Source: Calliphora vicina (Eukaryota > Arthropoda > Insecta > Diptera > Calliphoridae). Taken from it: a stretch of 64,000 nt of DNA. A model generated the notes under the pieces. The model was not told the DNA's origin, made no database searches, and was given only the letters and a program-made list of their open reading frames with translations. Location of the stretch: positions 113,663,431 to 113,727,430 of the forward strand of contig NC_088781.1 of NCBI RefSeq assembly GCF_958450345.1, read 5' to 3'. A program made the translations under genes and the position numbers. Positions 1-12,003 of this stretch are shown piece after piece. Each line of letters begins with the position of its first letter. Position 1 is the first letter of the stretch.

Positions 1-113
1 TAGACCTATGGTTTCTTCTTAGAATTTTCCGTAGAATGCGTTTCTGCTATTCGATTTTTCGTGAAAAAAATTGACATACTGGTGAAAAACCGTACTTTAG
101 TATAAAAAAGTTT

Positions 114-534
114 TTATTTTAAATAGCTTCTTAGGAATACTATTGCATCTATGGTTTCTTCTGCCATTCTGGAACGAATTTTGTTTTCGACATATGCTGC
201 TGCCGAAAAACATCTTTCACATTGGCAAACCCGTTTGCAAATACTTATAACAAATCTGCAAGTATTTTCCTCTTGTTCCTTCAGAAATAAAATGATCTAT
301 TTCTTTTGCAAGTTGAAAATCTACATTATAATTTGGTTTCGTTATTGTTATTTGGGGTTTTTACATTTATTAATAATATCTTTTAGCCTTTTAGCAATCG
401 AAATATTTTCATTTTGTTCGAGCTCCTCATCTGAGATAAAATCAATTTCATTTGAAGAGCATTTAAATTGAGTTTTGTTAGATAACTTACAAAATAATTT
501 GAAGAATTGATTTTCTAGAGCTCCACTCAAGGAA
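114..534 (-). pseudogene. hAT transposase C-terminal relic
   Basis: Read on the minus strand, the segment ending at a TAA at 114-116 encodes CERCFSAAAYVENKIRSR followed by a helix ending in VFLRSYLK. This is the C-terminal dimerisation motif of hAT transposases (consensus near ERxFSxAG...NxxRxRL). Upstream, 348-530 is open in another frame and acidic (SDEELEQNEN), like the spacer before that motif in hAT proteins. At least one frameshift separates the two parts, and the catalytic RNase H-like core is missing. It is therefore a dead fragment. Family assignment is firm; the subfamily is not resolved. Confidence 0.75.
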
Positions 535-654
535 AACCAAAAAAAAACCGTTTTCCTTTAGTAACTATATTGTAGCAGGAGTTGAGCTTAACAACTTTGC
601 TGAGCATCACTTTGCGATATTCGGGCATGTAGAATGTCAAAATGAATGAAAAAG

Positions 655-820
655 TCACACAAAAATGACAATTTCCCCTATTTATTTATGAAAAACGGGA
701 TTTGGAAAATCCCGAAAACCCCGGGATTTAAAATTAAAAAATCCCGGGCTTCGGGATTTAGAAAATCCCGAAAACCCCATGATTTTCGGGAACGGGATTC
801 CCCGTTTAGCATCTCTAGGC
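655..820 (-). mobile_element. hAT-type terminal region with inverted CCCGAAAAYCCCGGG repeats
   Basis: The stretch contains several interleaved direct and inverted copies of ATCCCGAAAA / GGGATTT. On the minus strand it begins TAGAGATGCTAAACGGGG. hAT elements commonly have short ends of the form (C/T)AGxGATG, so this is probably the 5' end of the element whose transposase tail lies at 114-534. The gap between them is too short for a full transposase and implies a large internal deletion. No target-site duplication was confirmed. Confidence 0.45.
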
Positions 821-874
821 TTAACCGACCATACTTTCTCACTTGTTTTTTAAATATTTTTAGTAAAAAATTAA

Positions 875-1240
875 TTGTTTTCAGTAAATTATCAAAAATA
901 TTTATTTATAATATATTTGTCAAAGATGCAAATATTAGATTGTGTAAAGCATGTTGGATTGATTTATACTGCACTAAGGCAATCAACGCTCAAAGGCTGT
1001 TGGAAAAATTTGTGGCCAGATGTAGGAGAAAATGTTATACTATCTTGTCAATCCTTGGAGTTGCCACATACATTGAGAGGAGAAGGTTTTTGATGATTTT
1101 TGTGCAGGTGATATCGAAGAATTGATAATAAATAATATGACCGGAACAAATGACAATGATTCCGATGAAGGTGTTACGGAATTAGTAGCACTGACAACAA
1201 AAAATATTAGTGAAGGGCTTTAAGGAGGTTTATACGGACT
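875..1240 (+). pseudogene. pogo/Tigger/Jerky-like transposase C-terminal relic
   Basis: The plus-strand frame from about 926 reads LRQSTLKGCWKNLWPD, matching the conserved block near the C-terminus of pogo/Tigger/Jerky DDE transposases (a WxxVKxSTLxxxWxKLWP pattern). The frame stops at 1091-1093. The neighbouring frame continues with GDIEELI and an acidic tail, as expected after that block, and ends at a stop near 1222. A frameshift and the absence of the catalytic domain show it is a fossil. It is separate from the hAT relic just upstream, which is on the other strand. Confidence 0.6.
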
Positions 1241-2080
1241 TAAATAATAAATCAACATAAGCTTTAATTTATCAACTATCGAACCAGAAACCCATGAAAG
1301 ATTATCTAGTAAGGAAAGTGATATGTCGCCTTCCAAAAGATACGATCAGTAGTGGAATACCGTGATATAGAATTGATTGGAAGCTATGACTGATACATAC
1401 TGTAAATAATAGAAATATTTCTAATAGTTTTTTTAATGAGCTGACATGTTTTTTATGATCTCCATTTATTTTGTTTTATTAAATGATTTAACTACAGTGT
1501 GTACTTTATTTTAAAATAAATTAATTTTCCAAACAAAATTTTAAATTTATTCGTATTTGGGTCTTTTTTTCGATTTACACCATCGAAATATCTTCAAAAT
1601 TGCAGTTGGCATTTACTATAACCGATAAAAATTTGTATATGGGCATTTCATGAGGTCAAGAATTTACGTTCGTACGCTTTTGATGTCCAAAGAATATAGA
1701 AAACAAAACTTTTCCTAGTATTTTTTCTATGTTTAGTGCAAAAGATGGATTTCATCGAGTTTAAGTTATCATAATGTTAGTTATAAACATGTGGTAACGA
1801 ACGTATACAAAATAAAAGTCAACTTTGGCTGACAGAAGTGAAATGTAAAAATCTGCGAAATGGAAAAGAATATTTAAAAGCGATTATTTTTAATTTAAAA
1901 GTGTATTAATGTAGGTCTCTATACGGTATTTACACAATAAAATATGTCTATTGCTTTTGGTTTAATTGGCTTAAGTACCGGTCGCGAACGTACGGGTATC
2001 GAACGTACGATTTTTCTATATATTTTTTTTATTATTATCACCATGCATTTTCCTATAAATATCTTCAGATTTCCTTAACA
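1241..2080. other. AT-rich stretch without a gene; repeated CGAACGTACG motifs
   Basis: No coding sequence is supported here. Variants of AACGTACG/CGTACGTT occur near 1668, 1798, 1986 and 2000. They may be remnants of a repeat, but no boundaries could be drawn. Confidence 0.4.
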
Positions 2081-2560
2081 AACAAGTAAGAAAGTATGGT
2101 CGGGCTTGACCTACATTAAGTAAATGAGCAAAAACATTTCTCTTTTAAAAATTCAATAATTTATATTCGTGAGTGGTTTTTGGAAGTGGGCCTTATATGG
2201 CAGCTATTACCAATTATGGACCGATCACCATGAAATTAGGACATAGTTTAGTCTTTATGAAAGTTATTTATTTTGAATGTGCATACCAAAATTTTTATGA
2301 GATTTATGAACATTAAAGTGATTTACGGAAGCGGGTCTTATATATGAGCAATGACTAATTATGGACCGATCATAATAAAATTTGGTGACATGAATTCGGT
2401 ATATATATATTAAACTTATTTGAAACAATATTTGTGTAGATACCTACATAAATTAAACATTTACGACCGATAAAATTCAATTTCGGGAGGTCATTTGTAT
2501 GGGGGCTAGGTGAAATAATGGACCGATTTCAACCAGTTTCGATTTCAAATATCTTCAATA
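2081..2560 (-). mobile_element. Family B helentron-like element, copy B1, truncated
   Basis: It starts at AACAAGTAAGAAAGTATGG, the complement of the family 3' terminus, next to a degraded GGTCGGGCTTGACC hairpin. It continues with two core motifs of the type GGAGCTATGACTAATTATGG and a GGGGGCTAGGTGAAATAATG block also found in B2. Similarity fades near 2560, so the 5' end of the element is missing. The GTCGG hairpin followed by CTTACTTGTT defines family B, as against the TTCGGC hairpin of family A. Confidence 0.6.
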
Positions 2561-3706
2561 AAACACGATGATTATTAACATTTTATTTGTGATATGCATG
2601 AAATGTTATACTTTTTTGGTATCAATTTATAATGGGATAACGATGTAAAAAATTTTAATATGTAAACATCTATGGATAAATGAAATATAAAAACTATTTT
2701 TAATTGAATTATACTTTCAGAATTTAGATTTTTGGAAAATATTGCTACCAAAACTTAAAACTTGATTTTTAGCTGTCAGAAAATAATAGTAGATCTTGGG
2801 AACATTAAAATCATAGAAGTGCAATATAAGGGCTACTCATTTTAAACCTTTCACATTTTTCATTTGCGACCCCATAAAATATATGCATATATTCTGGAAC
2901 GCTATAAATATCGGTGTCGATATATCCATGTCCGTCTGTATATCGAAATAAACATTCCGAAATCACCAAATAACTTACGTAGATGATTGATACATAAATA
3001 TATCCCTTATAGTCCAGCTATTTAAAATCGAGAAAGTCGGCCTAATATGAAATATGAGCGATTTTTACCTATTTTTTAACTATATCTGAATTATTAAATT
3101 ATTAATATAGATAATATGGATATCTAACGCCATTATTCTTCAAAATCGTGACAAATATTTTTCAAGAGAAAATTAACATACATTTCAACCCTATTTTTCA
3201 ACCAAAAAATTTAAAGTAGAGTAAATCAGCCCACAAATGGCTGAGATATAATCCAAACCTCGATTTGTCCATCAACATTTATATCACCCCAATTTCCTTT
3301 TTTAAATTTTTTTTTTTATTACCAAAATTTTTTCTCAGCAATTTTTTTAATAATATTCCTAAACTATACTTTGGTGATCTAATTCTGATTATACCCAACT
3401 TAGATTGATATTTAAAATCTAGAAATTCTAGCCACAAATGGCTGAGATATAAAAAAACCGGGACAACCTCGATTTTTGGCCTATTTTTTTATCTATATCT
3501 GGATTACTAAGTCATTAATATAGACAATAAGGGTCTCTAATGATAGATATTTCAAAGTTCATTGCAACGAAGTTCAAAGTTCATTGCAATTTGGATCTAC
3601 AATGGGTCAAAATCGGAAAAAATAGTTTTTAACCCGATTTTTTTTACAAAATATTTTTTTCAGTAATAAATTTAAAACAAATTTTATTTTTAAAAATTAA
3701 AAAAAA
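2561..3706. repeat. Degenerate internal repeats (period about 400 bp), no gene
   Basis: Two diverged units can be aligned. One near 3005-3130 has CTATTTAAAATCGAGAAA followed by a TTTTTACCTATTTTTTAACT stretch. The other near 3405-3545 has ATATTTAAAATCTAGAAATT followed by TGGCCTATTTTTTTATCTAT. GGCTGAGATATA also occurs twice (about 3240 and 3440). Around 2870-2960 there is a helentron-like 5' phrase (TTTGCGACCCCATAAAATAT, CATGTCCGTCTGT). I read this as decayed repeat DNA. Confidence 0.5.
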
Positions 3707-4440
3707 AACAAGTAAGAAAGTATGGTCGGTCAATACCCTACACTAAGTAAAAGAGCAACAAAAATTTTTCTTTTAAAATTTCAATAATTTATATTTTAAA
3801 GTGATTTTCGGATGTGGGCCTTATATGGGAGCTATGACTAATTATGTAGCGATCACCATGAAATTAGGTCGTGTGATTTATGTCTATATTAAAGTTAACT
3901 ATGTTGAATTTTGTGTGTTTACCAACATTTTTAAGCGATTTATGCACGTTAAAGTGATTTTCGGAAGCGGGTCTATATGGGAGCTATGACTAATTATGGA
4001 CCGATCGTAACAAAATTTGGTGACATGAATTTTGTGTATATAAAACTTATTTGGAGCGGAATTTGTGGAGATACATATATAAATTAAACATTTATGACCG
4101 ATAAAGTCCAATTTCGGGAGGACATTTGTATGGGGGCTAGGTGAAATAGTGGACCGATTTCAGCCAGTTTCAATAGGCTTGGTCCTTGAGCCGAAAAAAT
4201 AAAATGTACCAAATTTAATCGAAATATCTTTAAAATTGCGACCTGTACTCTGCGCACAAAGTTTACATGGACAGCCAGCCAGCCGACCAGACGGACGGAC
4301 GGACATCGCTTAATCGACTCAGAAAGTGATTCTAAGTCGATCGGTATACTTTAAGTTGGGTGTTAGACTAATATTTTTGGTCGTTACAAACATCTGCACA
4401 AACGCATAATACCCTCCCCACTATGGTGGTGTAGGGTATA
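3707..4440 (-). mobile_element. Family B helentron-like element, copy B2, complete ends
   Basis: On the minus strand it runs from TATACCCTACACCACCATAG at 4440 to CTTACTTGTT at 3707. The 5' tip carries a small hairpin (CCAC CATA GTGG). The inverted copy of the tip, AGTGTAGGGTATTG, lies about 38 bp inside the 3' end, next to the GACCGACCAT hairpin arm. Between are GACGGACGGAC microrepeats near 4290 and two core motifs containing GGGAGCTATGACTAATTATG. A terminal repeat paired with an internal inverted partner plus a 3' stem-loop is the layout described for helentrons and DINE-1-like non-autonomous derivatives. It has no coding capacity. Confidence 0.6.
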
Positions 4441-5041
4441 AAAAATAAAAAAAATTTAAGAAAAAAAAAATTTTAAAATTTCGAAATTTTGAAAAAATTG
4501 TTTGTTTAAATTTTGTTTACATAAAAATATTTAAAATTTGTATTTTAAAGTATAATTTGGTGGAGGGTATATAAGATTCGGCACAGCCTAATATAGCTCT
4601 CTTACTTATTATAATAGTAATTTATACATAATCATAATCTAAGTTTTTTTTAACAATTGTTATGCATCTGTGATTTGGATTTGATCGCCATGATGAAATG
4701 ATATTTGATATTGGCCAATTGTTTGTATTTTGTAAAATATTTCATACATTTTATACCAAACAAAAACAATAAATATCAAGAATAATTCAAGCATTTTTTC
4801 CATGTGCATATTTTCATATTCGAACTTACATACACATTTTAGTTATTTTAGTGCATTACAATGTTTCTGGTTGGTCTTCACAATTGCTGCAGCAGGTTAT
4901 TTGAAATTCGCTTTAAATGTTATGGGGCATTTTAATGTTGCAAGTTGTTTTTGCTTAAACAAGTCATAAACAAGCTACTTGCGTTCTACTCATAAATTAA
5001 ACATAAAATGCGCAAGTTGCATTTTATATTATTTCTGTTTT
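4441..5041. other. AT-rich spacer with an orphan family A 3' end (about 4557-4608)
   Basis: At 4557-4608 the sequence GGTGGAGGGTATATAAGATT is followed by a degraded TTCGGCACAGCC hairpin and CTCTTACTT. This is a complete family A 3' end without its body. The rest shows no gene; short ORFs are low complexity. Confidence 0.5.
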
Positions 5042-7386
5042 TATACCCTCCACCACCATAAGTGGTGAATGAGGGTATATATAAGTTTGTCATTCCGTGT
5101 GTAACATTGAGAAATATTCATCTGCGACCCAACAAAGTATATATATTATTGATCCTTATGAAATTTTAAGTCGATTTAGCCATGTCCGTCTGTCTGTCCG
5201 TCTGTCTGTCTGTCTGTCTGTGTAAAACACGCTCACGTCCAAAATAGGCAAACAAAATGGTTAAACTTGCAAGAAAAATGTTTATTATTCTCCTAAGCAG
5301 TTTGGTATTGAAAATCAGCGAAATCGGTACAGTGGAACCAAAGTTATGAATGAAAATGTGGGACAACCTCAAAAAAAAATTCATAATTTTCATATATTTT
5401 TGGACATTTTTTGTAAATATATTGCAGGTAATATCATAAAATTTTGCACTCGTTACTTTTATGATAAAAGGAGTAACTCTGGTTAAAATTATAAGAATCG
5501 GTCCAAGATTTCTCCTAGCCCCCATACAAATTTCTTCCCGAAATATGGTTATATGGTCTATAAATGCCTACAGAATATGAAGATCCACATGAAATTCAGC
5601 GAAAATAAGTTTCGTGGTAAAAGAAATTATATTACAAAATTTTTCGTGGATCGGCCCATATTTGACCATAGCCCCCATATAAAGTACACTTCCGAAAATC
5701 TCTTAAATAAGCATAAATGTCTTATAAATATCGCTATCAAGTTGAAATTCGACATGAATAATCCCCATATATACCAAAATCGCTGTACCTAATTCTATGA
5801 AAATCGGCCGATAATTGGTTATAGCTCCCATATAAGGACCACTTCCGAAAAACACAATAACCTACATAAATATCTAAAAAATATCAATATCAAAACAAAA
5901 TTTCACACACATCCATAGTTTATATTTAGAAATCATACTACTGGATTTTGTGAATATCGGTCCATATTTGACCATAGCTCCCATATAAGGTCCACTTCCA
6001 AAAATCAGTTAAGTACTCATAAATCTCTTATAAATTTATCATGCTAAAATTCGACAAAATTTATACTCATATATATAGATATCACTGTACCAAATTTTAT
6101 GCAGATTGGCCGATAATTGGTCATAGCTCCCCTATAAGGCCCATTTCCGAAAAAAGATATTAACCTTAAAAAGTATTAAAAACATATCGATATCAAAATG
6201 AAATTACGCACAGATCCAGTAATTTGAATCCAGTAATCATACTTCTGGATTTTGTGAATATCGGTCCATATTTAACCATAGCTCCCATATAAGGTCCACT
6301 CCCGAAAATCACTAATATCCTCATAAATTTCTTACAAATATAGTTATCAGGTTGAAATTCAAAACAAATTTATTCAATATATACAAAAATCGATGTATAA
6401 AATTTTATGATGATAGGCCCATAATTGGTCATAACCTCCATATAAGAACTACTTCAGGAAAACACATTACCCTGCACAAATATCCATAAAAATCTACACT
6501 CAACCAAAATTTTACACCGATGAGTAATTTGTATCCAATAATCGTACTACAAGATTTTTTAAATATTGGTGCATAATTCGGCATAGCTTCCACATAAGAT
6601 CCATTCTTGTTAATAGCGTTGTTTATATGAAATTCTACAAAAATAGCCCTTAAATACTTAGGACCATAATAGGTCATAGCATCCATATATTAAATAAAAA
6701 TAGTATACAGATCAGTAATTTGTATTCAAAAATCATAATACTGAATTTTGTGAATATTGGCCCATAATTGGCACCAGCTCTCATATAAATACATAAAAAT
6801 CACGTTAAAATATTTTATAACAATCGAACGATAATAGGTCATAGCTAACACATAAGTCCCACAACCAAATATTTTGAAATTTGTCTAAATATATTTGTAT
6901 ACCCTTTTTTATACTCTGTTTCTTCACTTGAGGTTAAAAGGGAAAAATGTTGAGGTCCAAACTTAAACTCGACAACACTTCCCCTTTGCGCATGTGAAAT
7001 TTCATTAAAATCGGATTAAGGGTTTAGAAGTTACAGATTTATTTCCCTCTTTTTTTTCTCATACCACTGTGCGCCACTTTGACACTCAGATATTGTAGAT
7101 CGTTTAACCCAGTTCCAACAAACTGTTTACGGTTACCTATGTAAGAAAATAATAATTTACACGAAGATTTAGAACAATTAAATTTAGACGACAATTTCTC
7201 AATTAAAAGACAATAATTAACTGTGTCAAACGTTCTAATAGGAATTTCAGTTATAAATTGCTGAATTAGATACAATTTTTTGTACATTTGAAATAAAATA
7301 TCTTCTGCGTAAACTGCGTATACCATCATATTTAGGTGGAGGGTATTTAAGATTCGGCACGGCCGAATATAGTACTCTTACTTGTT
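5042..7386 (+). mobile_element. Family A helentron-like element, copy A1
   Basis: It begins TATACCCTCCACCACCATAA with the hairpin CCAC CATAA GTGG and ends with GGTGGAGGGTATTTAAGATT, the stem-loop ATTCGGC-AC-GGCCGAAT and CTCTTACTTGTT. The 5' tip and the GGTGGAGGGTAT block near the 3' end are inverted partners. A (TGTC)n/CCGTC microrepeat lies at 5188-5221. From about 5650 to 6690 a core (TCGGYCCATAATTGGTCATA then GCTCCCATATAAG) recurs about every 152 bp. The last 450 bp include a module shared with family E (about 6945-7075). The ORFs inside are repeat shadows. Compared with A2 it has lost about 60 bp near 6953 and about 35 bp near 7315. Confidence 0.7.
5650..6690. repeat. Central array of family A, about 152-bp period
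   Basis: The CATAGCTCCCATATAAG core starts near 5668, 5820, 5973, 6122, 6278, 6430 and 6582, spaced 149-156 bp. The sequence between cores is also alignable (an AAAATCNCTTAAATANNCATAAAT segment, then AAATTTTATGAAGATCGG). Beyond 6582 the spacing breaks down. The units are strongly diverged from one another, so the array is old relative to the divergence between copies A1 and A2. Confidence 0.75.
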
Positions 7387-8590
7387 TTTGTTGTGTTTGT
7401 TTGGATTTTTTTCGTTTATTCTTGGTACTTATGTTTAGATGTACTAAATATATTTATGTTGGCGGGATTGTTTATTTGTTTTTTTTTTTGTTAAGTTTTA
7501 GTTTCTAAAATGAGGGTATTCTTTTTGTTGTGGCGCATATAATTTTTATGTTCTATACGAGGGAAAAATATTTTTAAGTTGCGTTATGAATTAATAATTG
7601 TGTACAGAGAACAGAAGAAAAAAAATAATAAAAAGCTTTTAAATAAAACCAACATACTTATGTATGTTTAGTTCAGTTTAGTTTTCTTTTTGCCGAATGT
7701 ATAAAATATGTAAAAAGTTGTGAATAAATCATAAAAGAAAAGTAGTTTATATTAAAAAGAAAGGCCACAGGATCATAAATAGTTAATGAAGGATATTTAG
7801 GTAGCTAGGTAGGTAGGAAGTTAGACATGAATAAATGAATTATTAAAGTGTGTTAATATTGGCGGCTAAATGTTTAACTAGGATATTAAAACTATAATTA
7901 TTTAAATGCCTTAGGATTATGAATAGCTTAGAATAGAGAATAATTATATGGATTTCGTATAATTGACATAAGATTTATGTATGATTTGTCTTGATGTTAA
8001 ACAATTTACTCAGCAGTTATAGGAGACTGTCCCGAACTAATGGGTGACAACTAGTTACATAACAAGCTAGTGCATGTCCTAAGCAGGGACTATTGACCCT
8101 TTTTGATTACAATTAGACTGTATAATAGCTGGTCCAAAGTAGTCACATACCGGTTACATAGAGTATGTCAAATAGTCAGTTCAAAAGACATCTCATAGAC
8201 AGGCTTATAGTGTCTACACTTTAGGTTACTAGAGATACTAAACTGTCAATTGACTTCACGTTATGCTAAACGGGATGCCATTAAGTTAAGCAAAAAGAAA
8301 ATAAACTGTATGCTAATAATATTTAAGAATTACTCACAAAAAGGTGCAATACAAAATAAAAGTTTAAAGTGACTACACTTAAGATTACTTAGAGACACTT
8401 AGGTGACAATTGTCTCCACCCTTGTTTACATGGGATGTATTAAGTAACCAATTGATATCTTTCTTCCCTACAAAGAACACATAAATGTCAAATGACCCAA
8501 ATTATATAAGTAGAGTCAGTCCAATGATAAGACATGATAAGACATTAGTGACAATTACTGCCTATAAAAAAGTGCGTACTAAAATTATTA
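7387..8590. other. No gene; diverged tandem duplication near 8211-8450
   Basis: AT-rich sequence with TAGGTAGG-type simple runs near 7800. A segment starting GTGTCTACACTTTAGGTTAC (8211) is repeated about 160 bp downstream as GTGACTACACTTAAGATTAC (8370). Each is followed by a GTCAATTG / GACAATTG block and a GGGATG block. No coding signal was seen. Confidence 0.5.
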
Positions 8591-8593
8591 AAT

Positions 8594-9240
8594 ATGTTCA
8601 ACAAAACCCAACGTGGTCCTACAAAATGTTGGCCAAACAATCAAAAGTCTGCCGCTAAACTGATTCCAATGTTATTAAACAGTATCGGAAGAACTTATCC
8701 TTTGATAGAAAACCTGGTTCATGTAGAGGGAATAGTCCACATGATGTTTCTGAAGCCAATAAATATAAAGCATTTTCAAAAAAGCTCCCAACACATCCGG
8801 TAGGAAAGCAGTCCTGTTAGCTCAGTACTCACACTATTTGGTACGAAAAACTTTTCGTAGCTGCCAATGCAGGTTTAAAAATATACAAGGCTCGAAACGT
8901 TCCTGACAGGAACTCTGCTAAAAATTTAGAGGCCAAATTTTATACAAAAAATATTCCTGCTGCATAATAGATGACGACACGTACGTCTGGTAAATTTTTC
9001 GCAGCTTCCGGGTAAATATTTTTATGTTAATGATGCCGAGGGAATGTTGTAGAAAAGTTTAGAACCCAAGAGCAGAACATTTTCCCAAAAAGTTCTTGGC
9101 ACGGTGAGCAATATGCTATTTCGGAAAAAGAAGCCAAACATTTGTTACAGAGGGGTCTATAAATACTGAAATTTACATCAAGGAATGTTTACAAACGAGG
9201 ATGTTTCCATGCATAAGACTTCTTAATATGTCCACTTATT
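8594..9240 (+). pseudogene. Tc1/mariner-superfamily transposase relic (CIIDDDTYV type)
   Basis: Three blocks in different plus-strand frames match one transposase type in the right order. A helix-turn-helix-like and KARNVPDRNSAKNL segment lies near 8870-8935. CCIIDDDTYV lies near 8966-8996 and contains the first catalytic aspartate. FPKKFLA, then a stop, then GKRSQTFVTEGSINTEIYIK and ECLQTRM lie near 9086-9215. The N-terminal frame is open from 8594 to 8803. Several frameshifts and stops make it inactive. It lies between helentron copies A1 and A2, outside both. Subfamily assignment needs a database search. Confidence 0.65.
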
Positions 9241-9592
9241 CTCAATAAAAACCTTAATGGAAGGGTTTCTTAACATATATGTATGTTAAGATTTTTTCGA
9301 TCTCTGTCCTTACATTGATTACTTGATTAATTGCTGGGTAGTGTAAATTTTGTTAAAAAAATAACTTAAAACTAGTTCTCCAAAAAACTGTAGTACCAAA
9401 TTTAATTTATCACTCTTTTACAATTTAGTACGTAAAGTTAATAAATTAATCATGTGTTTTAAATGGCAGTGGCTTCTCTCAACACTTGGATAATTTAATT
9501 TATCAACATACACACATGTATTTCTACATATAGTAAATTGAAATAAAATATTACATTTAAAGTGGTTGAAATGGTTGACAGTTTTTTGTTTT

Positions 9593-12003
9593 TATACCCT
9601 CCACCACCATAAGTGGTGAATGAGGGTATATATAAGTTTGTCATTACGTGTGTAACATTGAGAAATATTCATCTGAGACCCAACAAAGTATATATATTAT
9701 TGATCCATATGAAATTCTAAGTCGATTGAGCCATGTCCGTCTGTCTGTCCGTCTGTGTAAAACACGCTCACTTCCAAAATACGCAAACAAACTTAGCAGA
9801 GTTGCAAGCAAAATGTTTATTATTGTCCTAAGCAGTTTGGTATTGAAAATCAGCGAAATCGGTACAGTGGAACCAAAGTTATGAATAAAAATGTGGGACA
9901 ACCTAAAAAAAAAATTGATAATTTTCACATATTTTTGGACATTTTTTGTAAATATATTGCAGCTAATATCATAAAATATGGCGCTCGTTACTTTTATGAT
10001 AAAGGGAGTAACTCTGGTGAAAATTATAAGAATCGGTCCATGATTTCTCCTAGCCCCCATACAAATATCTTCCCGAAATATGGTTCTATGGTCTATAAAT
10101 GCCTACAAAATAGGAATATCCACATGAAATTCAGCGAAAATAAGTTTCGTGGTAAAAGAAATTATATTACAAAATTTTTCGTGGATCGGCCCATATTTGA
10201 CCATAGCCCCCATATAAAGTACACTTCCGAAAATCTCTTAAATAAGCATAAATGTCTTATAAAAATCGCTATCAAGTTGAAATTCGACATGAATAATCCC
10301 AATATATACCAAAATTGCTGTACCTAATTCTATGAAAATCGGCCGATAATTGGTTATAGCTCCCATATAAGGACCACTGCCGAAAAACACAATAACCTAC
10401 ATAAATATCTAAAAAATATCAATATCAAAAGAAAATTTCACAGACATCCACAGTTTATATTTAGAAATCATACTACTATATTTTGTGAATATCGGTCCAT
10501 ATTCGACCATAGCTCCCATATAAGGTCCACTTCCAAAAATCAGTTAAGTACTCATAAATCTCTTATAAATACATTTATCATGCTAAAATTCCACATAAAT
10601 TATACTCATATATATAGATATCACTGTTCCAAATTTTATGCAGATTGGCCGATAATTGGTCATAGCTCCCCTATAAGGCCCATTTCCGAAAAAAGATATT
10701 AACCTTAAAAATTATTAAAAACATATCGATATCAAAATGAAATTACGCACAGATCCAGTAATTTGAATCCAGTAATCATACTTCTTGATTTTGTGAATAT
10801 CGGTCCATATTTAACCATAGCTCCCATATAAGGTCCACTCCCGAAAATCACTAATATGCTCATAAATTTCTTACAAATATAGTTATCAGGTTGAAATTCA
10901 AAACAAATTTATTCAATATATACAAAAATCGATGTACCAAATTTTATGATGATAGGCCCATAACCTCCATATAAGAACTACTTCAGGAAAACACATTACC
11001 GTGCACAAATATCCATAAAAATCTACACTCAACCAAAATTTTACACCGATCAGTAATTTGTATCCAAGAATCGTACTACAAGATTTTTTAAATATTGGTG
11101 CATAATTCGGCATAGCTCCCACATAAGGTCCACTCTTGTTAATAGCGTTGTTTATATGAAATTCTACAAAAAAAGCCCTTAAATACTTAGGATCATAATA
11201 GGTCATAGCATCCATATATTTAACCAAAATGGTACACAGATCAGTAATTTGTATTCAAAAATCATAATACTGAATTTTGTGAATATTGGTCCATAATTGG
11301 CCACAGCTCTCATATAAATACATAAAAATCACGTAAAAATATTTTATGACAATCGAATCATAATAGGTCATAGCTCCCGCAGAAGTCCCACAACCAAATA
11401 TTTTGAAATTTGTCTAAATATATTTATATACCCTTTTTTTACACTCTGTATCTTCACTTGAGGTTAAAAGGGAAAAATGTTGATCCAAACGTATTAACTA
11501 ATTATTAAGTATATAAATTGTTAAATTTCATTTCATGAGGTCCAGACTTAAACTCGACAACACTTCCCCTTTGCGCATGTGAAATTTCATTAAAATCTGA
11601 CTAAGGGTTTAGAAGTTACAGATTTATTTCCCTCTTTTTTTTCTCATACCACTGTGCGCCACTTTGACACTCAGATATTGTAGATCGTTTAACCCAGTTC
11701 CAACAAACTGTTAACGGTTACCTATGTAAGAAAATAATAATTTACACGAAGATTTAGAAAAATTAAGTTTAGACGACAATTTCTCAATTAAAAGACAATT
11801 ATTAACTGTGTCAAACGTTCCAATAGGAATTTCAGTTATAAATTGCTGAATTAGATACAATTTTTTGTACATTTGAAATAAAATATCTTCTGCGTAAACT
11901 AGTCTTTCTAACAATTGTTATATTATTTCAGCTTTTATACTATCATATTTAGGTGGAGGGTATTTAAGATTCGGCACGGCCGAATATAGTACTCTTACTT
12001 GTT
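9593..12003 (+). mobile_element. Family A helentron-like element, copy A2
   Basis: It is the most complete family A copy. It starts TATACCCTCCACCACCATAA, has the CCGTCTGTCTGTCC microrepeat (9735-9755), the periodic CATAGCTCCCATATAAG array (about 10200-11220), and ends GGTGGAGGGTATTTAAGATT plus the ATTCGGCACGGCCGAAT hairpin and CTTACTTGTT. Most of it aligns with A1 with scattered substitutions, but the flanking DNA differs, so these are two insertions in the same orientation rather than one segmental duplication. It keeps two segments, near 11475-11535 and 11900-11935, that A1 lacks. There is no transposase or Rep/helicase reading frame, so it must be non-autonomous. Confidence 0.7.

Noticed and set aside
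5188..5221. TGTC/CCGTC microsatellite as an independent feature
   Set aside because: It is a constant part of the helentron 5' region (present in A1, A2, A3 and in GACGGACGGAC form in B), so it is listed within those elements.
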